This document shows, one piece after another, positions 33,601 to 42,824 of a stretch of 64,000 bases of DNA. Position 1 is the first letter of the stretch, and each line of letters opens with the position of its first letter. Below the pieces are notes generated by a model. That model worked only from the letters and a program-made list of their open reading frames with translations, was not told the origin of the DNA and did not search any database. Source of the stretch: Henricia sp. BOLD:AAB3569 (taxonomy: Eukaryota > Echinodermata > Asteroidea > Spinulosida > Echinasteridae). The translations under genes were made by a program, and so were the position numbers. The stretch spans positions 992,001 to 1,056,000 of the forward strand of contig JBBELK010000370.1 of the NCBI GenBank assembly GCA_037783545.1, written 5' to 3'.

Positions 33601-36600
33601 TTTCAGCCTCCCTCATTGGCTGAACGATTATAACATTTTCAGTAATTCTACTTAAGTTTTGGGAATGCCACTAAACCACAATCAGGTAAAAAGCTTTAAA
33701 AATTGTGAACTAAATTTTAGGTAACGCGAGTAACAAAAAAATGGAAGTTTGAGCGATCTTACATAGTTGAGTTAGAACCAATATGACAGTCAAAATGGAA
33801 AGAAAATGATAAGTCAAATTTAAGATAAGGGAAAGTGCACAAGATCGAAAAACCAATCCTTATAGTAATGGCCTGTTAGGATTTTATAACTTGGGCCACA
33901 GAGGTGGAAGGCATGGAAACTACAACCAAAACCAGTGCTGTATCAACATGATAACCTTGTTCAAAAGTGAATATAAAGAGCCCATGAGTGATTTTTCTGT
34001 CCGATCTGCCAGGTAAAATGGGATTGTTTCCGGCCAATGGAAGCCATCATTGGGAGCAGTCTCCATCATAGCAACATCGTCTCCCTGTTGGGTCTCATCT
34101 GGAATGGTAAACAAATCCACATGCTGTTTGAGTACCACCCTGGCTCTCGGACACTACAAGAGATGATTAATTGCTGTGGTCCAGTAGATCAGGGAAAGGC
34201 ATTAAAGAGGATGAAACAAGTGTTTGAAGGCCTGAAATACCTCCACGATGAAGGCATCTTCCACAATGACATCAAACGTAAGGGCTCTCGTGCCTACATG
34301 TACATGGGCAAGTTTGAGCATGAACGATAGTTACAACCAGAGTACAGCATTCCTTGAATGTTGGCTATTATCTGTTGTTCATGTGTCTCGCCTATCTGCA
34401 TGTATGTCTTATTGTAGGCAGTCGTATAGTGACAACCTGTGTAAATAGTGTATTTCATTGTTCATATGTTGTACTGGTAGGTTTGAATTTGTTGCTTAAA
34501 TTTGTTGCTTGATGTCCTAAGCACAGTTTCATAGAACTCTTTAGCAGAACACACTTCTTGGCAAGATGTGTGCTTTTAAAGCTTTTAGAGCAAATGACAT
34601 GTGTTATCGAGTGTTAAATTATATATATTTCAATAAGCATTTTTAAATGGCCATTTAAAGAGAACTATGGTGCATAGTTCCAAGCAAGGAAAAGCTAGGC
34701 CATGTGTGGCGATCATGCACAAAATTTTCACTATATTCAAAATCATTGAAAATCACTTCCCGATGGCTGCAAATATTTCCTAGATATTGCAAACAATTTG
34801 CAATCACCAAATGCATTTTCCAGTAGACCGTGTAAGTTGACCTCAAGAACTTACGGGACACAGCGGGATTCGTCGGCTTCTTGGAACCTCTCATTAGAGC
34901 TAAAGCGTGTGTAGACCGTTGCTTCGGTACCATTTTTATGTCAACACGTGTTGTCTTGACAACTTAGGAGAAGTATGTAGATTTATCCTTTTTTATGTAT
35001 TTGTACACAGTTGATAACGTCCTTGTCTGCGAGTGTAAACCAGTAAACCCGATCTACATTGTAGATTTTGGACAGGCCACAGAAATTCCACCTGAACCTG
35101 ATGAGGTATGTAGAAATCGGCAACGGGATGGTCCAGATTAGATTAAAATATTCCCTGGCACCCGATTTATGTGCTAAAATCCTGGCACCAGATTTCAAAA
35201 ATCGACTGAAGCACAGAAAACCATGATTGGTTTTTGCCGTAAGTTTCAGAAATAGATGTATTTGGGTGGTGTATCGGTAGTATTATGACATCCAAACGCT
35301 GCCCTTCTTAAACATTTGTGGATCATGGTAAAAACAAAATAATAAGTCTGTGGTCGGGTTATATGATGTGCATTACATTATTAAGCTGAACTAAGCCAGG
35401 TGTTTGTGTTTTATTTTTAGTAAATGATTGCTAATTTTCAGAATTTTGTGATAACTACTTTCTTATTAGTTGCATGTGTATTGCAAATTATTTATGCTAC
35501 CGTTAAATGAATGTTGAGATGCACCTTCCCTTTAGATTGGTTTATTGTTCCTTTTGTTTTATGTATTTTTACACAGTTGACAACGTCTTTGATAGTGGAA
35601 ACTGAATCTACGTTGGACCTTGGACTAGAAACTGAATCTGCGTTGGATCTTGGACTGGAAACTGAATCTGCGTTGGATCTTGGACTGGGCACAGCAAATT
35701 TGGCTACGGGTGAGCATGGAATATTTAGAGCATATTTTATCACAATGAAAAATGTTAATTAAAGGAGTGTGTCCAGATCACAATTTTGACACCATGGGTG
35801 TTGACATTTTGATAACGATACCTTGTCATTTGTTTATATTACCATTCTGAAATTTTGCGCTCTCAATTTGTACATTGTCAAGGATATAAAAAAACCACCA
35901 ATGTTTTGTAAACTGATTTGTTAGAGACCATAGTGTCCACAAGCAGCCAGAAGTGGCCATCAACCTCACAATGTTTGAATACTTCACATCTACAAGCTGT
36001 ACTTAAAATCCCAATTTTGTTTCATCTGCTGTGTAGCTTAAGTGTTCAGCTTTTGATTGAGGTACACGTACCAGTTTTTTTGTATGGATGTGAACAAATG
36101 TCCCATTGGTAACCAGTAATAACCTGACAAGGGGCCATCCTTAAATATGTATGCACGAATGGTTTACTGTTTTTACCTGACATAATCTATTAGTGATTCT
36201 GATCACCGATATGTGGCAAACAGATTTGTGACAAATAGTGAGGACAAACATGCAGGATCTTATTTCAACAGTGTCACAGAATAGTTGATGTTTTCTATAT
36301 AGCGACTTAACTTTCTCATTTGCAGATGGACCCAAAATACCTACATCATGGGTCTTGGATGTGACAGGTGCCATTTCTGTATTCAAGTTCCTCATTAGCG
36401 GGAAGGTAAGCGATTTACAGCAAATAGTGAGTCCCAATTCAAGTCAAGTCGGGACAAGTCAAATAGTCACGGCAGTGAATTTGTAATTTCAATATGAGTC
36501 AAAACGCTGAAACTCGCATAAGTGTATTTTTTGTTGTACTTGCTTAGAATGCTCCGTTTAAACAAAGCTTAGATTTCTGAAGTGCTAAAATACAATTCAG

Positions 36601-38089
36601 TTCTTAAAATGACCAAAAAATAACATTGCATAAAAGTTTAGCGTAAGGAAAATATACTCGAAACATGCTTTTGGGAAAGTTGTCGGTGACATTTGCAATT
36701 TTGGGAAGTTTGGACGTATTTTAACATTTTTACCTTTGAAGGAGACATGTTTGGATTGGAAAGTGAGGTCACTAATTTTACAGTTTGACTTTAAAATTAT
36801 TCAGAAAATATTTCAAATTTGTTTTAAATATCTCTCTCTTTCTCTCTGATTAGACGGAGGGGAGGGCATATATTCCTCCTGAAACTGACAGGAGACTACG
36901 TACTTTCCTTGAACACTTTGATGTTGATAAACCTCCACGAACTGTGAAGTGGGTTCTTGCTCATTGGCCTCATTATCTCGGTGAGTCTGTTAATTAACCC
37001 TAACACGCCTCAATCCTCCAAAATCAATACGATTTTACATACACCCTAGGGATGTAGGGTTAATGGAGAGCTGAAGTAGGCCTATATGCCATATTGTCGG
37101 TTGACAAGGTATGACTGCACTAAAATCACTCTCCCCCTTGGGCTGAACTCAAACTGAGCCTTTTTGCACGTAAATTGGATGCACGTTTCTTTGAGAAAGA
37201 AATGGTGTCCAGGGAATTTGAAGTGAAAATTCTCACTGAAAATTCTCAGTGACACACGTCGAAAAGGCCCAGTGTGATTAGCCCTACTATTTCACCGTGC
37301 TTTTTAAATAAACGTGTTGAAAACCATTGCTATGGCAATACGTGCCTTTACGGTTCCCCCACAATTCACTGCGTGCAGTACATGGCGCAGTGCATGATGG
37401 GATAGAATTCTAGTACACTTTGCCTCTGCGCTCAATCCCCTTGTGTACAATCAAATGAAAATTCGCAGGCGAGTGGAGCTCTCGGCCGCTTCAAACTCGT
37501 AACGAATTTGTGTTAGACACAAATGTTCGCTGGTAATATAGAACTCGGATACATATTTAACCTACTGTATATTTGTTTTGTGATTATATCGACGTCTAGG
37601 GGTGAAAAACTGACCCGATTTGTCATGAAGTTGATGACTATGATAATGCGACATAATGACCATGCACGACGCGTTGAGTGCGTGGGACGGAATTTCTTGT
37701 TATAGAGAAAAAGAACAACCTTTTCAGCCTTACCTTTGTAGCATTTGAAGACATTCTTGTCACTACGGAAGAAATATAGGTACAGGAGATTCTGTAGATG
37801 AGCATTTTGTACTAGCCTTTTTTCTCTCTATGGGAACTTCTTCCCAGAGCAAGAGCTCGAAGGGGTCTATGCAATCGCACCCGATCCAACTGACCCTCCA
37901 CTAGCTGACCCTCCACTCGCTGACCCTCCACTCGCTGACCCTCCACTCGCTGACCCTCCACTCGCTGACCCTCCACTAGCTGACCCTCCACTAGCTGACC
38001 CTCCACAAGAGGACTTATTGGCAACTCGGGGACCCCCAAGTGGTAATTACAGCCCTCCAAGTTTCGATATCAGTAAATTCTTTAACTAG
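30583..38089 (+). CDS. NIK-like protein kinase with duplicated P-loop exon and degenerate C-lobe
   Basis: Exons: 30583-30608, 30794-30855, 31083-31138, 31800-32111, 32448-32591 or 33297-33404, 34013-34277, 35011-35105, 35577-35709, 36326-36405, 36854-36980, 37848-38089. Phases agree throughout; with the second P-loop exon the product is 501 residues. Kinase landmarks: GSGHFGTV glycine loop, FADK (probable ATP-anchoring lysine), GLKYLHDEG, catalytic HNDIKLDNVL (Asp, Lys and Asn kept, Arg of HRD replaced by Asn), and VDFGQA. From memory, the stretch VHLMRDK...FADKC...FRPMEA aligns without gaps with human MAP3K14/NIK; MAP3K8 is an alternative. No APE motif follows DFG. Instead comes a 10-residue repeat, then VLDVTGAISVFKFLISGK (like helix F), then a DPPLA tail. 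N-terminal 150 residues are unrecognised. Activity is uncertain; it could be a signalling pseudokinase. Start chosen at the first ATG in frame with later exons. Confidence 0.7.
30794..30855 (+). CDS. Kinase gene second exon
   Basis: Encodes GQSTVCQDTNHSDSYDDAFA, polar and probably disordered. Acceptor ctgtag, donor gtaggt, phase 2 in and phase 1 out. Confidence 0.55.
31083..31138 (+). CDS. Kinase gene third exon (acceptor uncertain)
   Basis: Encodes SVGPPEPCDELQNSDKQQN before a gtaggt donor. An alternative acceptor after tttag at 31046 keeps the same frame and would add 12 residues. The 31047 site has the better pyrimidine tract. Confidence 0.45.
31800..32111 (+). CDS. Kinase gene fourth exon: helical N-terminal region
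   Basis: 312 nt, phase 0 at both ends. Encodes a helix-prone segment including ALYIRALQKYLQDLES, DALIVKHASEKEVIILAENL and GKLKDLIGSTEF. No family recognised; it directly precedes the kinase N-lobe. Confidence 0.7.
32448..32591 (+). CDS. Kinase P-loop exon, copy A
   Basis: 144 nt, phase 0. Encodes KLIEEQGRYEEEKQYERVEH followed by LGSGHFGNFGTVHLMRDK and FADKC. Compared with copy B it carries a 9-base tandem duplication that inserts three residues inside the glycine-rich loop (GHFGNFGTV instead of GHFGTV), and a longer leader before the loop. Confidence 0.6.
33297..33404 (+). CDS. Kinase P-loop exon, copy B
   Basis: 108 nt, phase 0. Encodes ELIEERERFGLLGSGHFGTV then HLMRDKTSEKPFADKC, with a canonical GxGxFGxV loop. 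Splice sites and flanking intron sequence are nearly identical to copy A, so the two probably arose by tandem duplication of about 850-880 bases. Confidence 0.7.
34013..34277 (+). CDS. Kinase exon: N-lobe to catalytic loop
   Basis: Encodes VKWDCFRPMEAIIGSSLHHS, SNIVSLLGLIW, the hinge region MLFEYHPGSRTL, and VFEGLKYLHDEGIFHNDIK. HND replaces HRD. Donor gtaagg, phase 1. Confidence 0.85.
35011..35105 (+). CDS. Kinase exon: catalytic loop end and DFG
   Basis: 95 nt. Encodes LDNVLVCECKPVNPIYIVDF then GQATEIPPEPDE; the Asn of the catalytic loop and the DFG motif are present. Donor gtatgt, phase 0. Confidence 0.85.
35577..35709 (+). CDS. Kinase exon with ETESALDLGL tandem repeat
   Basis: 133 nt. 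Encodes LTTSLIV, three copies of a 10-residue unit (ETES[TA]LDLGL, 35598-35687) and GTANLATG. It replaces the usual activation segment. The acceptor and first ~20 bases closely match those of exon 35011-35105, but here they are read in another frame. Phase 0 in and phase 1 out fit both neighbours. Confidence 0.65.
35598..35687 (+). repeat. 30-bp coding tandem repeat (ETESALDLGL)3
   Basis: Three 30-base units, the second and third identical, the first differing at four positions. Coding in the kinase gene. Confidence 0.9.
36326..36405 (+). CDS. Kinase exon: helix F-like segment
   Basis: 80 nt encoding DGPKIPTSWVLDVTGAISVF and KFLISGK. VLDVTG sits where kinases have D[VI]WS, so Asp is kept and Trp lost. 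No APE glutamate precedes it. Donor gtaagc. Confidence 0.7.
36854..36980 (+). CDS. Kinase gene C-lobe remnant exon
   Basis: 127 nt encoding TEGRAYIPPETDRRLRTFLE, DVDKPPRTVKWVLAHWPHYL. Helical, but without the conserved arginine region of a normal C-lobe. Acceptor gattag, donor gtgagt, phase 1. Confidence 0.65.
37848..38089 (+). CDS. Kinase gene last exon with DPPLA repeats, stop
   Basis: Encodes EQELEGVYAIAPDPT, then eight DPP units (mostly DPPLA) and a short tail ending SFDISKFFN, TAG at 38087-38089. The DPPLA repeat is a 15-base minisatellite in phase with the frame. Confidence 0.75.
37892..38011 (+). repeat. 15-bp coding minisatellite (DPPLA)8
   Basis: Eight tandem 15-base units of GACCCTCCACTMGCT (last unit diverged) within the last kinase-gene exon. 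Copy number may vary between individuals. Confidence 0.9.
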
Positions 38090-38725
38090 GTTAAGATGAA
38101 TTCTAGGGCTGCGATGGATGCTGCAGTTGATTTCACCAAGAGAAGTTCAAAACTGAAGTTAAAACGTATCTTTTTAAACTTGCCTTTGATTCATGATTTT
38201 TAATTTAATTGAGTAATAACATGATGTGATCGATTTTGTTCTGTGCAGCGCACATGAACATATTTTAATGAAATGTGCGCTATAAAAATGTAATTATTTG
38301 CTTCTCCTGCGGAAAGCCTTTGTTTCTGTTCTGATTTTGTTGGGGTCTTTTCTTGTTCTTCTCCCCCAAGTCCCATAGACAAAGCACATAGTGATTCGGC
38401 CTGGCAAAATGGTCACTTGCAAAGCTCGGATCATCATCAAACTTGGTCAGAACAATCGCCTCATAGTGAAGTACTGTCCTAACATGTTTACATCTCGATG
38501 ACATCATTAGGTGTCAAATTACAAGCGTTTGAAATTTAATGCCTTCAATATTCAAAAATCTGTAAAAATTCAACCGTTTGAGTACAAACTTTATTCTTTC
38601 GGCAATGGTCATGACTATCCAAGGTCTAACTTTCGCACACAGACATTGACCTTGAATCTTGCTTCCTATTGGTCGAAAACGAGACTGCCTTGTCATTCAA
38701 AACTGGAAGCAGATACAGAGATCAG

Positions 38726-38964
38726 GGGCCAATTTCATGGCGTTGCTTAGCACAAAAATTTGCTTAGCACAGAATTTGTTTGCTTTATTTTGCAAAAATG
38801 GATTGCCAGCCAAAATCGTAAGTGATGTGTATTGAAAGGTATTCTCCTACTCTTGCGAAGAACACAAGTTGGTGTATAATTTTGGCTTGTAATCCATTTT
38901 ATAAAGCAAATAAATCCTGTGCTTAGCAAATTTTTGTGCTAAGCAACGCCATGAAATTGGCCCC
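38726..38964. mobile_element. Foldback family S copy
   Basis: ggggccaatttcatggcg ... cgccatgaaattggcccc; arms also contain gcttagcacaaaaatt / aatttttgtgctaagc. Confidence 0.82.
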
Positions 38965-40364
38965 AGGTCAAAGGTCTCGGCTCGGCACCCCTTGGGCATT
39001 TAAACAATACCAAAAGTTAAGTTGTCACACGAAAGAGCGCCCTCTAGCAGCAAGTTGAAAAATGGCCTAAATGCATTTTGAACGGATGTCTCTGTCAAAG
39101 TTTTTGCAAATTGGCCCAAAATTTGTGCTTATGTTCACCGAGGGTCAGTGAACATGCCCATACCTTTAAACGTTTGATGACGTCACCAGGTGTCAAATTA
39201 CACTCGGTTGAAAATTCATTCTTTAAACAGATATATCTAGAGAACAAAAAGGCAGATGAAGGTCAAATTTTGTTTTAGGTTTTAGGTTTGTTGTGACTTC
39301 GTTTAATGCATATTAACAGACATAGTAGCTCTAGTTATTATTACCAAGCCTTAGATTGGTTCCCGATCCCTATAGATTGGTTCGCTTATTGCGAAAATAT
39401 AGGGATCGGTAAAGGGCAGCCATGACAGGCAGAATTCTGCCCGTCACGTGGTTATTATTTTTATTTTTTTAGTAAGTGCTTAGATTTTGCATTGACATTT
39501 GTAACTTGGCCGTGCGTGTCGAACATATCCAATTATGTAAATAAAGTACATTGCCTAAAGCAAAGAGCTTGGCCAATTTTTAAATATAAAAAACCCAATG
39601 CGCACGCGTAAAGACGACCAATTACAGATCAAGAGCCCTTTACCTGTCCTTATATTCTCCTGTGTGGAATATGTGGACAGGAACCAGTCTAACCAAGCCT
39701 ATCATAAGCTGCATGAAATCGATCCTAAAGCAATACAAATCTGTGCAAACGTTTTGTTATAAACTGTATGTTAAAGCTTTAATTTCATTTGTTAGCTCAT
39801 ACTGAACTGTTACAACTCAAATTGTGATGTTATCAACATTCACAAAGATTTGCCAAATTATAAACTAATGAAATTATCGTTCATATTTCCCAAAGTTGTT
39901 TAACTCCTGCCATATTGGATCTGTGAAAAAAAGAGTGAATTCTGATACATTGGATTAGTATACAACGAGTTGAATGGAACATTCCAAATGAAAATATTTC
40001 TCCCGTTGCACGAATTTAAACATTCATTAACGCCCAAGTAGATACTTGTAGTTGTACTTTTTTAAACAAATTATTAAGGCTTGCCCTTCGAGTTTATTTC
40101 ACCGCCATAGGTACAAAACCCACCATGTCGCTTGTGAGTTATAAAAAGTTGTCCGGGGTATAAAACAGCAAAAACAACTAATCACAAAAGCCCCATTATA
40201 TCATTTGCAGTGAAAATTAACTTTGTTTCGTTAGCAGTGATAACAAATGTCATAAATTTAAGGCTTTTCTGAAGTATTACTATATGGCTGAAATTTCTTA
40301 AAGATATTTTATCAACGTGCTTGGTTTCCCAAGCACGTTGATAAAATACTGCATTTGAACTGCG

Positions 40365-40510
40365 GCCCTTCTGCTTCAAATGCAGATTGCCCTACCAACT
40401 GAGAAATTAAGTCAATTGGTGGTCTTGAAACATGATATTGCAGCTGTTCCTCACTGATTGTAATAGCTACGACACGAGCTGCTTAACAAGCCCTACCAAG
40501 GGATAACCCC
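40365..40510 (-). mobile_element. tRNA-headed SINE family T fragment
   Basis: Minus-strand tRNA-like head (ccttctgcttcaaatgcag on plus) followed by ttcctcactgatt and gccctaccaagggataac as in the 5640-5870 copy. Confidence 0.62.
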
Positions 40511-41378
40511 CCTTCAACGAGAAATTCTCAGCCACAAATATTTCCTAGAGTTTTAAAAGGATTAACCTTTTTAAAACATGTATTATATCACCTTAAGTGC
40601 AATTAGCATTTTTCACATTACAAAATTTTAAAAAATGAATTATGGCGAAATTTCTGTAAATACATGTATGCCAAAAATTATTGGCATCGTCCATGGATAC
40701 CGAACATCCAAAAAAACATTTTCAGTTTCAATATTTGATTTTTTTTGGTAGTCTATTTCAAAATATTCACAACAGCTTCATTATGCAGAACAGCTTCATT
40801 ATGCAGAACAGCTCATTATGCAGAACAGCTCATTATGCATACCTGCACAATTCATTTGCTGGAGAAAACAAATGGGGAAAATGTGCATTTCTTTTGTTGC
40901 TCAGTGTAAAATGGTTGTCAAAAGAACTAGAAAAATTTCTAAAAAACAATTTTGTCTAAATTTGTAAATTTTTGTAAGTAGCAGAATATTTATCAATTAC
41001 CAAAAAGTACCCTCCACAATTTAATTTGTTTGTATATTACATAAAGTACTTTTATAACTCCTGCCAATAGTTCTTGCTGTAGTATTGCTTTCGCTCATTA
41101 AAAATTCTGCTAAAAATATATACTCTGTGCTCCTAAACAAAAAACCACCTAAGCTACAACTGTGCAGTTTGTTAAAATGAACATCACTTAAATATTGAAA
41201 GCCAAATACACTGTAGCTAGTTCAGACACAAAACTGTAGATAAAAGTAATTATTTGCACTGACGGAATATAAAAAATCTAAAGTACCTACATGTAGTTTA
41301 CTGGCAATGCACAGCACCAATCTTGGGATAATAGAAAAAATAAAATTACTTTTCTTGGGTGCTGCAGTCATGAAGCAA

Positions 41379-41533
41379 TAGACCGTATCAAATAGCTGCC
41401 ATCTTGTAGGGCAGTTTCTTTGCTTCTTGAGGACTTGGAAAGATGCATACATTTTTTTTCGGAGCTTACATTATCAACCGATTTAAAGAACAAAAGTTCC
41501 GACAAGATGGCAGCTATTTTAATACAGTCTATA
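41379..41533. mobile_element. Foldback, TIR atagaccgtatcaaatagct
   Basis: aatagctgccatcttgt / acaagatggcagctatt, arms about 30 bases. Confidence 0.72.
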
Positions 41534-41719
41534 GAATTAAGATTTAAGAAATGTTGATGCCTTGATGAAGTTCCAGTTTATTATTATTTTAACACCACAA
41601 TCTTTTAAAAAAAAAAGTGTACCCATGATTGGAGCTGTGCAAATTTATCTTCAAGCAAACTTGAATCGATGATTCTGATTGGTGGATCCACGGCAACGGA
41701 ACATGGTACAATAATATAG

Positions 41720-41851
41720 CCGGCGTAGACCTTTTGCAAAATACTGCTTGAATAAGCTTGGACAATACAGAACTGCATTGTGGGAAGGTTGTTTGATCAC
41801 GAACCTTTCCACAATGCAGTCACTCAAATAGTATGCAAAAGGTTCTATGAC
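41720..41851. repeat. Imperfect foldback with inner gcattgtgggaaggtt
   Basis: tagaccttttgcaaaatact / tagtatgcaaaaggttcta and gcattgtgggaaggtt / aacctttccacaatgc. Confidence 0.65.
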
Positions 41852-42758
41852 CTCTACCTTTATAAACTTGACGTAAAGTGCCCGGTGAGTCAGAGGTCTC
41901 AGGTTCGAATCCCGATAAGGCCCTTACGATTTTTCTCTAATGCAAATTCGAAAGTATAGTACAGGTGTAATGTAGATTATCACATACATCTAGTATTTTC
42001 TACATGTGCATGTCAAGTTTGCATGAAGATAAACTCATGCGCTTGTGGAATATGAATAATGTATAGAGTCTGCATGCCATAACACTGCTGTTAGTCTTGG
42101 GGGAAAACCAGACAATGCATTTGTTTCATATTTCACCCGCATTCATATCTAATTTTTAAAAACGTGAATACAATAAAATGCCATTTAAAAATCTCTTTAA
42201 TAATGGTGCCACATGAAATATGCACAGTACTGACAAAGTAAATTTGTAGTTGGAAGACCGCGGACTGAAGGCAAACCTAAATCAAATTGGATAGATGTAT
42301 TTTGTACTTTTTAAATTTATATCTTTTCGTACAAATATGCCTGATGTAAAGCCCAGTATTTTTAGAAAATGTAGATCATGCAAGAAATACGACCAAATCA
42401 CTTTTGAGAAAAATGCTGCTTTGTCATATATTTGATAATTTTTTGCTATGGAATTAAAAAGAACGGATTAAAAAGAGAACTTGTCTCCGTTATTCAACTC
42501 GTGAACGGAAAATTTTAAAAGGCGATTTAGGCCACATATTCATTGTGATTACAATGTGCTGCATTCGCATTACATCTTAGCATACTTTTGCTGGAATTTT
42601 CAAAGTCAAAAGGTTAACGCTAGGTTAGTTTCGCAGAGTTAGGGCCCCGAAATGGAAATCTCTCGTCCTAATATTGTCAAATTTAGTACCAAACAGGGGT
42701 GCGAGATTTTCATTTATTTTGTCTTGCCTGAGTAGAATTTCCCTTGGTGCCAGCTGCA

Positions 42759-42824
42759 TCATAAGTCGGCTCTTTTCTCGTTAGTGTTGACTTTTTCGTA
42801 CTTTTTCCTCTTGAAGAAGCCAAG
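42759..42824 (-). CDS. Integrin alpha last exon: cytoplasmic tail
   Basis: Encodes LGFFKRKKYEKVNTNEKRAD plus a final Leu and TGA (42761-42759). GFFKR is the invariant salt-bridge motif that clasps the beta tail. An AATAAA on this strand at 42718-42713 is only about 40 bases beyond the stop. Confidence 0.93.
   Translation of the reverse strand, partial: LGFFKRKKYEKVNTNEKRADL

Larger units (their letters stand above)
38090..42758. other. Intergenic region between convergent kinase and integrin genes
   Basis: About 4.7 kb, no gene recognised. It holds a foldback (38726-38964), a tRNA-headed SINE fragment (40365-40510), short palindromic elements (41379-41533, 41720-41850) and otherwise AT-rich sequence. 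Confidence 0.65.

Noticed and set aside
37812..38060. Minus-strand open frame with VEGQ repeats
   Set aside because: Antisense shadow of the DPPLA minisatellite in the kinase last exon; no splice or start context.
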